Below, piece by piece: positions 33,712 to 41,601 of a DNA stretch of 64,000 bases. Under the pieces are notes generated by a model that made no database searches, had not been told where the DNA came from, and worked only from the letters and a program-made list of their open reading frames with translations. Position 1 is the stretch's first letter. Every line of letters begins with the position of its first letter. The DNA lies in the NCBI RefSeq assembly GCF_002179965.1, contig NZ_NGUQ01000007.1, forward strand, positions 372,001 to 436,000. The letters are read 5' to 3'. This stretch comes from Pandoraea sp. PE-S2T-3. GTDB lineage: Bacteria > Pseudomonadota > Gammaproteobacteria > Burkholderiales > Burkholderiaceae. The translations under genes were made by a program, and so were the position numbers.

Positions 33712-35018
33712 ATGGAACAGGTTCTCACCGGGATCGGCAACAGCGATACCGTCTCTGCCGAAAAGGCAGTGCGTACGGTCGCGCTGGCCAGCCTGATCGG
33801 CACGACCGTCGAATGGTATGACTTCTTCCTGTACGGCACCGTCACAGGACTCGTCTTCAACAAGCTCTTCTTCCCCAGCGGCGATGCCTTCATCGCCACC
33901 GCACTGGCCTATACCGTCTACGCGGTGGGCTTCGCCACCCGTCCGCTCGGCGGCATTCTGTTCGGTCACTTCGGCGACAAAATCGGGCGCAAGCCGCTGC
34001 TCATCATCACGCTCACCATCATGGGGGTATCGACCTTTCTGGTCGGGCTGGTGCCGAGCTACGAAAGTATCGGCATCGCCGCGCCATTGATCCTGCTTTT
34101 CCTGCGCCTGTTGCAAGGCATCGGGCTGGGTGGCGAATGGGGCGGCGCGGTGCTGATGGCCTTCGAGTACGCCCCCCGTGACAAACGCGGCCAGTTCGCG
34201 GCCTACCCGCAGATCGGGCTGGCCGTCGGGTTGTGTCTGTCGACCGGTGTCGTGGCCCTGCTCTCGTCGACGCTGACCGATGCGCAGTTCATGTCGTGGG
34301 GCTGGCGGCTCGCCTTCATGCTCAGTCTCGCGCTGGTGGCCGTGGGCATGTTCATCCGACTGAAGGTACTCGAGACACCCGAGTTTGCGCGCATCAAGGA
34401 CAGCCAGCACGTGGCCCATGTGCCGCTCAAGGAGATCGCACGCGACTACCGTCGCAATGTGCTGCTCGGCTGGGGGGCGCGCTACATCGACGGCGTCGTG
34501 TTCAACGTCTACGCCGTGTTCGCGATTTCCTATCTGGTGGGACGCTGCACTTCCCGAAGACGCCCGTGCTGGTGGCGGTCACGCTGGCCGCACTCGTGCT
34601 TGTCGTGACGATTCCCTACGCATCGAAGCTGTCCGATCGGGTGGGCCGCCGTCGCGTGTTCGGCTGGGGAGCGATGGCGTGCGGGTTGTCGTCGATTCCG
34701 GCGCTGGCCGTCATGCACTACTCGACAAACATCTGGTGGGTATCGCTCGCGGTGATCTTGCCGCTGGGCGTGGTGTACGCCTTCGTCTACGGGCCGGAAG
34801 CCTCGATGTTCTGCGAGCTGTTCGACACGCGCGTGCGTTACACGGGTATCTCGGTGGTGTATCAGGTGTCGGGGATTGTTTCGAGCTCGATCACACCGCT
34901 GGTGGCGGCAACGCTGCTCGAATACGGCGGCCACAAACCGTGGTGGATCGCGGTCTATGTGGTCGCCGTCGGGTGCCTCTCCGCCGCGTGCGCCGCGGCG
35001 ATGAAGAAGACTTACTGA
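33712..35018 (+). pseudogene. MHS-family MFS transporter, frameshifted near 34541
   Basis: The protein belongs to the metabolite:H+ symporter family: EWYDFFLYGTVTGLVF in helix 1, GHFGDKIGRKPLL loop, LLQGIGLGGEWGGAVLMA. The first frame is intact to YAVFAISYLVG and then goes off into Arg-rich residues, stopping at 34608. Family similarity resumes in the third frame with TLHFPKTPVLVAVTLAALVLV and runs to 35018 (CAAAMKKTY). Adding one base after GTGGG at about 34541 would restore a protein of about 435 residues. It is either a real -1 disruption or an assembly error. It follows the phosphonate-type dehydrogenase on the same strand and may have supplied its substrate. Confidence 0.85.
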
Positions 35019-35266
35019 CCGAAGTAGATCGAACCGGCGCGGTTCACGCGACCCGGCACTTCATACACCGGTGCCACGGTCGTGGCTTGTTGGGCGGCAA
35101 CAGGACCCGGCTGGGCTTGTTGCTGCACCTGCACCTGCACCTGAGCTTGCGTTTGCGATTGCGCTTGTTGCGGCTGCGATGCCGGTTGCGTGTTTTCGGC
35201 AGCTTGTGCAGCGCCAACGGTCAGCAGGGTGGCAGCAAAGGCCGAAGCGATCAGAGCGTGTTTCAT
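35012..35266 (-). CDS. Small exported Gln/Val-rich protein with DUF4148-like tail
   Basis: This 84-residue protein has a signal peptide (MKHALIASAFAATLLTVGAAQAA) and a low-complexity centre of alternating Gln, Ala and Val (QAQVQVQVQQQAQ). It ends NRAGSIYFGQ, echoing the AGSTYFGS tail of the DUF4148 protein at 25572. CAGGAG lies 9 nt before ATG 35266. Its stop overlaps the 3' end of the MHS transporter by 7 bp, in convergent orientation. The function is unknown and the location is probably periplasmic. Confidence 0.7.
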   Translation of the reverse strand: MKHALIASAFAATLLTVGAAQAAENTQPASQPQQAQSQTQAQVQVQVQQQAQPGPVAAQQATTVAPVYEVPGRVNRAGSIYFGQ

Positions 35267-35582
35267 TTTCCATTTCTCCTGTCGGAAGCGACGTCCACGA
35301 CGGGCGCCACCATTGCCGCCAATCTACGCTCGCGCACGCATGAGAAAAACGCGGTCCCGGAGAAGGACGCATTGCTGAAAATGAAATAATCGGGGAATGT
35401 TTGAGGCGATTGATCGCGCACACCGAATCATGGCGAACATCGCAGCGGGCTCACGTTGCACGAACCCCGCGCGAGGCGAGGCTCGCGCAAATTCAAAGTT
35501 TCGGATCAACCGGTTACACCCATCTGCGCCAGCGCAGCTTCACAACTGCGTAGCGATCGGCATCACGCCAACATCCCGGCAA
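35267..35582. other. 316-bp intergenic region
   Basis: It contains the promoter of the minus-strand gene starting at 35266. I see no convincing coding frame or repeat in the remainder. Confidence 0.5.
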
Positions 35583-35709
35583 TCAACGACGCGTAATACG
35601 CACTGCCTGACGACGCGAGCGGTTGGCACGTTCCTGACGGCTGCGCAAATACACGGCGGTGAGCAACGAAGCACTCGCCAGCAAGAGGAAAGAACCGAGG
35701 GCAGCCATT
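35583..35709 (-). CDS. 41-residue predicted membrane protein
   Basis: ATG 35709 has a strong ribosome binding site (ACAGGAG, 8 nt upstream). It opens a short protein with one membrane helix, MAALGSFLLLASASLLTAVYL, followed by a very basic tail (RSRQERANRSRRQAVRITRR). Single-helix proteins with a positive cytoplasmic tail are common and easily missed. A longer frame from 35765 lacks a ribosome binding site. The function is unknown. Confidence 0.5.
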
Positions 35710-36121
35710 TTTATGCTCCTGTACGGGCCAACATCGTCCGCGGTGCGGCGCACCTTGCGAACCACGACGTCGGCCAGACTTCATGATTGTTACTCTACTG
35801 CTGACACGCGTAGCAATAAACCCCATTGCATGAGACAGGTTGTTGCGCAAAGCGGCATTTCCCGCCAAATCCCCGCCCAAACCCGGTCAGCGCACAGCCA
35901 TATATCCCTTATATCGGCGCCAGAGCGTTGATTTTCAATAGATTTTTCGAATCAGACGATTGGTTGTGTTTTGTGGACGCTCAGTTGCGAAAAAACCACG
36001 GGTTATCCCTAAGATTCAACTCATGCCAACGCGACGGACACCGCAGTGCAGCAAAACCGCGGAAATGCCCCGAACGCTAGCTGAACACGAAAGAACACAA
36101 TCAATTGACAGGAGTATCACC
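35710..36121. other. 412-bp AT-richer intergenic region
   Basis: The sequence is AT-rich at about 35895-36020 and probably holds the promoter of the DUF4148 gene at 36122. I see no convincing gene in it. Confidence 0.55.
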
Positions 36122-36439
36122 ATGAACACCCGTATCCTTGCTGCTGTTGTCGCTGCTACTGCATTCGTGTCGGCCTCGGCTTTCGCCGACGCTCGTTACG
36201 ACAATTCGATCGGCGACACGCAACAGCTCGCCAGCCAAAGCGACGTGTCGCGCGCTGAAGTTCGCAGCGAAATTGCCCAGGCTCGCGCCGACGGTCAGCT
36301 CAATCAAGTGGAAACCGGCACGCCGTTGACCGCACAGATTCAGGACAACAAGGCAGCCCCGGCCAGCGGTATTACCCGTGCCGACGTGCGCGCCCAGTTG
36401 AACGACCGCAATCTGGTCGACCCGGACAACCACTCGTAA
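36122..36439 (+). CDS. DUF4148 family small exported protein
   Basis: This 105-residue protein has a signal peptide (MNTRILAAVVAATAFVSASAFA) and two copies of the DUF4148-type helix: DVSRAEVRSEIAQARADGQLN (about residues 41-61) and a shorter GITRADVRAQLNDRNL near the C-terminus. GACAGGAG lies before ATG 36122. It is a paralogue of the protein at 25572. The function is unknown; the location is periplasmic by signal peptide. A terminator follows. Confidence 0.87.
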   Translation: MNTRILAAVVAATAFVSASAFADARYDNSIGDTQQLASQSDVSRAEVRSEIAQARADGQLNQVETGTPLTAQIQDNKAAPASGITRADVRAQLNDRNLVDPDNHS

Positions 36440-36485
36440 TTCATTGGTTGGATCGTTGCCCGCGCATCGTCCCCAAGCGATGCGA

Positions 36486-36520
36486 AGCCGCCAGCGTGCA
36501 GACGCCGACGGCTTTTTTCT
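36486..36520 (+). terminator. Rho-independent terminator after the DUF4148 gene
   Basis: A stem AAGCCG...CGGCTT with an inner GCGT/ACGC pair is followed by TTTTTTC, about 45 bp after the stop at 36439. Confidence 0.7.
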
Positions 36521-36525
36521 TGGGT

Positions 36526-36551
36526 AAAAAAAATGCCGCCCGAAGGCGGCA
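36526..36551 (-). terminator. Rho-independent terminator of the adenosine deaminase gene
   Basis: TGCCGCC-CGAA-GGCGGCA forms a perfect stem. The eight A at 36526-36533 give a T-run on the minus strand. It lies 34 bp after the add stop. Confidence 0.9.
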
Positions 36552-36584
36552 AATGGTCGGGTGAGACCAAGGAAAAACCGTAAC

Positions 36585-37733
36585 TCAGGCGCCCGCACCC
36601 GGCTTTGCAAGCGACGCCTCCAACGCACGACGCGCCGTATCGAACTCCACGGCGAACGTGCGACGCCATGCGCGGCGAGTGCTGTCGTCGATCCACGCAC
36701 CGTCGAGACCGTTCTGCATGAACGTCTGCAAATCGTCGAGCGAGAAGCCCAGATGGCTGAACATCAACTCCCACGCCTGCGCCGGGTTGACCTTGTGCAG
36801 CGTCGGATCGTCGGTGTTCGGGTGAATCTTCAGACCCAACCCCGGCATGCGGCGAATCGGGTGATCTTCCGCCCAGCGCTCCGGCGTCAACGTGCGCAGG
36901 TAATACGAGTTGGTCGGCACCACCGTGAACACGATGCCGCGCTCGGCGCATTCGTGCGCGAAGTCCGGTGCGTCGACGATGGTGTAGCCGTGATCGATGC
37001 GATCGCACTTGAGCAACTCGACAGCCGTCTCCACGTTCGTCCACGGCGTGCCGAATTCGCCCGCATGCGCGGTCGTCTTGAAGCCCGCCAGACGCGCGTT
37101 GCGGTACGCCTTCCAGAAGAACTCCGGCGGGCGGTCATTTTCCCGATAGTCGATACCGATACCGATTACTTCATCGGCGCGATGCGCACGCATCCACTCG
37201 ACCATCTCAACGGCTTCGCGCGGATCGGCTTCGCGGTCGATGCTCGGGATCAGACGCCCGACGATGCCGTGGTCGCGCTCGGCGTCACGAATCGCGGCGA
37301 CGATGGCGTCTTGCGCATCGACATACGGAATGCCCGACGTGCGCACCGTACCCGTCGGGTTCCAGAAGAATTCGCTGTAGCGCACGTTATGCGTAGCGGC
37401 ATCGGCCAGATATTCGTAGGCGATGCGATGCAGATCGTCAGGCGTGGTCAGCAGATACTCGTCGAGCGCGCGCAGCACACGCAGCACGCCCACGGGCTTC
37501 TCGCCACGGGTGTAGAACCCATCGATCTCGTCGCGCGCGAGCGGTGCGTTCGACTTCTCGGCCAACGCGACGAACGTGTCGTGACGCACGGCACCCAGCA
37601 AGTGGCAGTGCAGTTCGACCTTCGGCATCGCGTGGAAAAACGTGCGATGCGCCTCCTGAATCTGCACGCCGGTGCGTGCGGCGGGCACGTGGCCCGGTGT
37701 CTCTGTCATAACGCTCAGTCTTATTGAATTCAT
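36585..37733 (-). CDS. add: Adenosine deaminase
   Basis: This 382-residue amidohydrolase has the metal-binding VELHCHL, the catalytic TAHAGE motif, a DRIDHGYTI segment with the second His, and HPNTDDP with the metal/catalytic Asp pair. It should convert adenosine to inosine, and possibly N6-modified adenines. The start is uncertain: ATG 37733 gives 382 residues, and ATG 37709 (MTETP) would give 374. It lies downstream of the AzgA-type permease on the same strand and is probably in one operon with it, which supports a purine salvage role. Confidence 0.9.
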   Translation of the reverse strand: MNSIRLSVMTETPGHVPAARTGVQIQEAHRTFFHAMPKVELHCHLLGAVRHDTFVALAEKSNAPLARDEIDGFYTRGEKPVGVLRVLRALDEYLLTTPDDLHRIAYEYLADAATHNVRYSEFFWNPTGTVRTSGIPYVDAQDAIVAAIRDAERDHGIVGRLIPSIDREADPREAVEMVEWMRAHRADEVIGIGIDYRENDRPPEFFWKAYRNARLAGFKTTAHAGEFGTPWTNVETAVELLKCDRIDHGYTIVDAPDFAHECAERGIVFTVVPTNSYYLRTLTPERWAEDHPIRRMPGLGLKIHPNTDDPTLHKVNPAQAWELMFSHLGFSLDDLQTFMQNGLDGAWIDDSTRRAWRRTFAVEFDTARRALEASLAKPGAGA

Positions 37734-37785
37734 GAGGCCCGCCCATGGCGGACGGGCCGATGTTGCTCAGGGGTAACCGCGTCGC

Positions 37786-39192
37786 TTAGTGACGCCCCAC
37801 CACCGTCCAGAAGTAATACGCGAGGGGCAGCGTCAACACGTACAGCCCCCACGGCAGATCCTTGAAGCGCCCCATCAGCACCTTCACCAGCACATAGCAG
37901 AGCAAGCCGCCCGCGATACCCGTGCCGAAGCTGTTCGAGAGCAGCGTGAGCAGCACCATCGCAAGCACCGGGAATGCATCGCTGAAGTCGTCGAACGGCA
38001 CATGACGAATCGTGCTGAACATCGACAGACCGATCAGGATGAGTGCGGGCGCCGTGGCTTCCTTCGGAATGGCCAATGCCACCGGTACGAAGAAGCACAC
38101 CAGTGCAAACATGAACGCGGCGGCAATCGACGTCAGGCCCGTGCGGCCACCCGCTTCCACGCCTGCCGCCGATTCGACCAGCGCCGTCAGTGCGGGAATG
38201 CCCAGCAGCGCGCCGCCCGTGGCGGCAATCGAGTCGACCAGAAACGGTCGATTGATGTTGGCCATGTTGCCGTGCTCGTCAAGCAGGCCAGCCTTGCCGC
38301 CCACGGCGAGCGTGGTGCCCAGCGTGGAGAAGAACTCCGCCGCGAAGAACGCGAACAGATACGGCAGCGCCGCCACGGTCAACGCGCTATGCAGATCCAG
38401 TTGGAACGCTACCGGCGCAATGCTGTGCGGCAGCGAAATGAACGACTCGGGGACCTTGGTCACACCGAGTGGCACGCCGGCGAGCGCCGCCAACAGGATC
38501 GACCAGAGAATGGCGCCCGGCACCTTGCGCCCTTGCAGCAAAATGGCCGCGCCCAGCCCGACCAAGGCCACGATGGTGCCCGGCTTGCTGAAGTCGCCCA
38601 GCGCGAAGGCGTTGGTCTTGGCGTTGGCCACGACCATGCCTGCGTTGCGCACGCCCAGCACCGCAATGAACAAGCCGATGGATGCGCCCAGCCCCAGCTT
38701 GATGGCCGTCGGGATCAATCGCGCGACCACGCTGCGCGCGCCGAGCACGGTCAGCAGCAGGAACAGCACGCCCGAGAGGAACGCGATGGCGATGCCGGTC
38801 TGCCACGCGACATGCTCCGTTGCCGCCAGCGTCACGCCGACGATCACCGAGCCGCCGATGCCCGGGCCGACCACGAACGGCAGGTTCGCGTAGAAGCCCA
38901 TCAGCACCGAAAACAGCACGAACACGAGCATGACCGCCGTGGTAGCGGCGCCGCGATCCATCCCGCCGGTGGCGAGCAACGAGGGAATTACCACCATCAG
39001 GTAGGCGGCGGCCAGAAACGTCGTGATACCGGCCAGCACTTCGGTACGCACGGACGAGCCGCGCTCGGCGATGGCGAAACGTCGCTCGAACCAGCCGCGC
39101 GGCGCACTTGCCGTGCCGCCCTGCGGCAGGCTGCCGCTGGTGCCGCCCGCGTGGCCACTATTAACGTCGCGCTCAGTAGGAGAGGTATGCAT
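37786..39192 (-). CDS. AzgA-type (NCS2) adenine/guanine/hypoxanthine permease
   Basis: This 468-residue polytopic protein belongs to the AzgA branch of nucleobase permeases. Signs are the AERGSSVRTEVLAGITTFLAAAYL start, NLPFVVGPGIGGS, GIGLFIAVLGVRNAG-like helix 5, FFSTLGTTLAVGGKAGLLD and PALTALVESAAGVEAGGRTG. It imports purine bases with protons. It is first in a two-gene unit with adenosine deaminase and divergent from a LysR gene (119-bp gap with a palindrome). Confidence 0.92.
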   Translation of the reverse strand: MHTSPTERDVNSGHAGGTSGSLPQGGTASAPRGWFERRFAIAERGSSVRTEVLAGITTFLAAAYLMVVIPSLLATGGMDRGAATTAVMLVFVLFSVLMGFYANLPFVVGPGIGGSVIVGVTLAATEHVAWQTGIAIAFLSGVLFLLLTVLGARSVVARLIPTAIKLGLGASIGLFIAVLGVRNAGMVVANAKTNAFALGDFSKPGTIVALVGLGAAILLQGRKVPGAILWSILLAALAGVPLGVTKVPESFISLPHSIAPVAFQLDLHSALTVAALPYLFAFFAAEFFSTLGTTLAVGGKAGLLDEHGNMANINRPFLVDSIAATGGALLGIPALTALVESAAGVEAGGRTGLTSIAAAFMFALVCFFVPVALAIPKEATAPALILIGLSMFSTIRHVPFDDFSDAFPVLAMVLLTLLSNSFGTGIAGGLLCYVLVKVLMGRFKDLPWGLYVLTLPLAYYFWTVVGRH

Positions 39193-39266
39193 ATGCCAAG
39201 AATAGTTGGGTCTTTGCGTGGCACTTTACGGCCAAGCGACTATAAATAAAAAATCAAATTACTTAT

Positions 39267-39284
39267 GATTCGATAATTCGAATC
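39267..39284. promoter_or_regulatory. Perfect dyad, likely operator of the purine LysR
   Basis: GATTCGATAATTCGAATC has perfect 7-bp arms around TAAT. It lies in the AT-rich gap between the divergent permease and LysR genes, 28 bp before the LysR start. Confidence 0.6.
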
Positions 39285-39311
39285 TATTCTTCGCAAACCC
39301 AGGAGCGCGCT

Positions 39312-40364
39312 ATGGCGACACCCCCGAATTCATCGCGCCGTACCGGTCAATCGGCCGCCGCCAAAGCCTCGCCCGCCACCACAACGCCGCCGCAAGCGAA
39401 GAAGGAAGCACCGGCGACAGCCAAGGCCACCGCGACCGCCCCCCCAGCCACCGTGCCGCCACTGCCTGCGCTCACGTTGCGGCAAGTGCAGTACTTCGTT
39501 GCGCTGGCGCACTCGCGCAGCTTCACGCAGGCGGCGCAGGCGCTCTCCGTGACTCAGCCCGCACTGACGGCCGCCATCCGGCAAATCGAGTTTCTGCTCG
39601 GCGGCCGGTTGTTCGAGCGCTCAGCACACCGTCTCACGCTGACCGAGGCCGGCACGACCATCCTGCCGCTCGCCGAGCGCCTGCTCAACGCCGCGCGGGG
39701 CACCTTCGACGACATGACCAGCACCTTCACGCTGCAAGCGCAGACGGTGCGTATCGGCTTCATCCCGTCGGTGGCCGCCCGCTTGCTGCCGGTGCTCGGC
39801 AGCCTGCGAGAAGCGCACCCCGGCGTTCGCTTCGCCCTGAGCGATCTGCCGAACAGCGAACTCGTCGCCGCGCTCGCCCGTGGCGAGATTGACCTCGGCG
39901 TGGGCATTCGCGATGAAGACGACGAAGCGGTCAGCGCCGAGGGCTTTCGCTGCGACGACCTGTTCGACGATGAAATCGTGCTCGTCGCGCGCCACGACGA
40001 TCCGCTGGCAAAGGCGGCGTCTGCCACGTGGGCACAACTCACCGAGCGCGATCTCGCCGTCTTCGTGCGCGGCAACGTCAGCGATTCGTTGCGACGCACG
40101 GGCGGCTCGCACAATCTACGTCTGGAGCCGAAATACCGCATGGAGTACACCGAGCCGCTGTACGCGCTCGTGCGCAGCGGTCTCGCGCTTGCCATCCTGC
40201 CCAAGCTCTACACCCTGCACTTGCACGACCCGGACCTCGTCGCGCTCGACGTCACGGCACCGCGCGTCACACGTACCGTCGCGCTGATGTCGCTCGACGG
40301 CAAGGAGCGCGGCCCGCAGGTCAGCGCCTGCCGCGACTGGATCGCGAAGCATCTCGCGACGTAA
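39312..40364 (+). CDS. LysR regulator with an N-terminal low-complexity tail
   Basis: This 350-residue LysR protein is preceded by about 50 residues rich in Ala, Pro, Thr and Lys, before the HTH (LRQVQYFVALAHSRSFTQAAQALSVTQPALTAAIRQIE). AGGAG 6 nt before ATG 39312 supports translation of the tail. The effector domain follows (VRIGFIPSVAARLLPVLGSLREAHPG). It is divergent from the permease/add unit and close to the nucleoside hydrolase, so it probably regulates the purine module. The effector is unknown. Confidence 0.88.
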   Translation: MATPPNSSRRTGQSAAAKASPATTTPPQAKKEAPATAKATATAPPATVPPLPALTLRQVQYFVALAHSRSFTQAAQALSVTQPALTAAIRQIEFLLGGRLFERSAHRLTLTEAGTTILPLAERLLNAARGTFDDMTSTFTLQAQTVRIGFIPSVAARLLPVLGSLREAHPGVRFALSDLPNSELVAALARGEIDLGVGIRDEDDEAVSAEGFRCDDLFDDEIVLVARHDDPLAKAASATWAQLTERDLAVFVRGNVSDSLRRTGGSHNLRLEPKYRMEYTEPLYALVRSGLALAILPKLYTLHLHDPDLVALDVTAPRVTRTVALMSLDGKERGPQVSACRDWIAKHLAT

Positions 40365-40378
40365 TCACAACATGCGAA

Positions 40379-40414
40379 AACGCGGTGCCCTTGTCTTTGC
40401 TGGGGCACCGCGTT
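40379..40414. terminator. Bidirectional terminator between convergent genes
   Basis: Perfect 12-bp arms (AACGCGGTGCCC / GGGCACCGCGTT) flank a 12-nt loop, with A residues on the left and T-rich sequence on the right. It sits between the LysR stop (40364) and the nucleoside hydrolase stop (40434). Confidence 0.75.
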
Positions 40415-40433
40415 GCTTCATTACCTCGAGTCG

Positions 40434-41546
40434 TTACGGCAGGCGCGCAATCCGCGCCAGCAACGTCTCGTAGAAACGATCGTCATCCACGTCGGTGATC
40501 CACGTGGCGTTCACGGCGCGCTTGGTGCGCCCGGTCCAGTCCACCACGGTCTCGCCCAGCGTGAGTTGACCCGTCGTCTCGACCGCCACGTTCACGCGAC
40601 GCCCGCCAAACATCGTCGGATCGATCAGGTAGCCGATCGTGCAAGGGTCGTACATCGGTGCCGACTCCACACCGCGGCGGCCCTTCTGATAGGCCACTTC
40701 CGCCGCGAGAATGTCCGCCACGATCGGGCCGCAACGATTCTTCAACGCGCGGAACGGTGCCACACGTGCCGGGGTAATCGGGGCCTTCACGCAAACGTCG
40801 CGCGGCATCACCGTAATCGGCACACCGGCGTTCAGCACGATGCTCGCGGCTTCCGGATCGACAAAGATGTTGAACTCGGCAGACGGCGTGATATTGCCGC
40901 GCTCGAACCACGCGCCGCCCATCACCACGATTTCGCGCAGCGCTTTTGCGCCGTCCGGCGCGGCGGTCAACGCGGTGGCCACGTTGGTGAGCGGCCCGAT
41001 CGCCACGAGCGTCACGCTGCCCGGTTTGGCCGCGCGCAGCGTGTCGATCAGATACGTCACGGCGTGCTGCGGGGCCAGCGGTGCGCGCGGCTCATGCAAC
41101 GTCACGCCGTCGAGGCCCGTTCGGCCATGCACATTCGCGGCCGTAATCAGATCGCGCATGAGCGGCTTCGGGCAGCCGGCATACACCGGCAGCGAGTGCG
41201 TCTTGCCCGCCCAGTCGCGCACGATGCGCGCGTTGCGCTCGGTCAGTTCCAGCGGGACGTTGCCGCCCACCGTCGTGAGCGCTTTCAGGTCGATCTGATC
41301 GCTGGCACCCAGTGCAAACAGAATGGCGATGGCATCGTCCTGACCCGGGTCGCAATCGATGATGACGGTGCGACGCGGCGTGCCGTCGGCCGCGAGGCGC
41401 GACGCGCCTTCGGTCGACGTCAGTTCTGCCAGCGCGTTACCGGCACCGGTGGCGCCCAGCGTCGCCAGCGAGGCGGCGAGCGACGTGCGCAGGAAAGTGC
41501 GGCGATTGCGCTGCGGGGCCGTGCTCGGTTCGTTGATGTCTGCCAT
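40434..41546 (-). CDS. Tat-exported nucleoside hydrolase
   Basis: This 370-residue member of the inosine-uridine-preferring nucleoside hydrolase family has the DCDPGQDDAIA calcium-site motif near residue 64, TTVGGNVPLE, MGGAWFERGNITPSAEFNIFVDPEAA and a late YDPCTIGYLIDP. An N-terminal twin-arginine signal (RRTFLRTSLAASLATLGATG...ALA) indicates periplasmic export, which is unusual because most family members are cytosolic. It should split nucleosides into base and ribose. It lies 55 bp downstream of a porin gene on the same strand and next to the permease/add unit. Confidence 0.9.
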   Translation of the reverse strand: MADINEPSTAPQRNRRTFLRTSLAASLATLGATGAGNALAELTSTEGASRLAADGTPRRTVIIDCDPGQDDAIAILFALGASDQIDLKALTTVGGNVPLELTERNARIVRDWAGKTHSLPVYAGCPKPLMRDLITAANVHGRTGLDGVTLHEPRAPLAPQHAVTYLIDTLRAAKPGSVTLVAIGPLTNVATALTAAPDGAKALREIVVMGGAWFERGNITPSAEFNIFVDPEAASIVLNAGVPITVMPRDVCVKAPITPARVAPFRALKNRCGPIVADILAAEVAYQKGRRGVESAPMYDPCTIGYLIDPTMFGGRRVNVAVETTGQLTLGETVVDWTGRTKRAVNATWITDVDDDRFYETLLARIARLP

Positions 41547-41601
41547 GGCGTCGAATCTGAAATTAGCGTGAAAGGCGAAGTCGTGAGGCCGCGTCGGTCG
41601 A

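Noticed and set aside
33712-34608. First half of the MHS frame as a complete short transporter
   Set aside because: It ends in an out-of-frame Arg-rich tail, and the remaining helices continue in another frame right after the break.
37789-39249. 486-residue plus-strand frame opposite the AzgA permease
   Set aside because: Its composition is dominated by Arg, Gln and His and it is the exact complement of a polytopic permease with known motifs.
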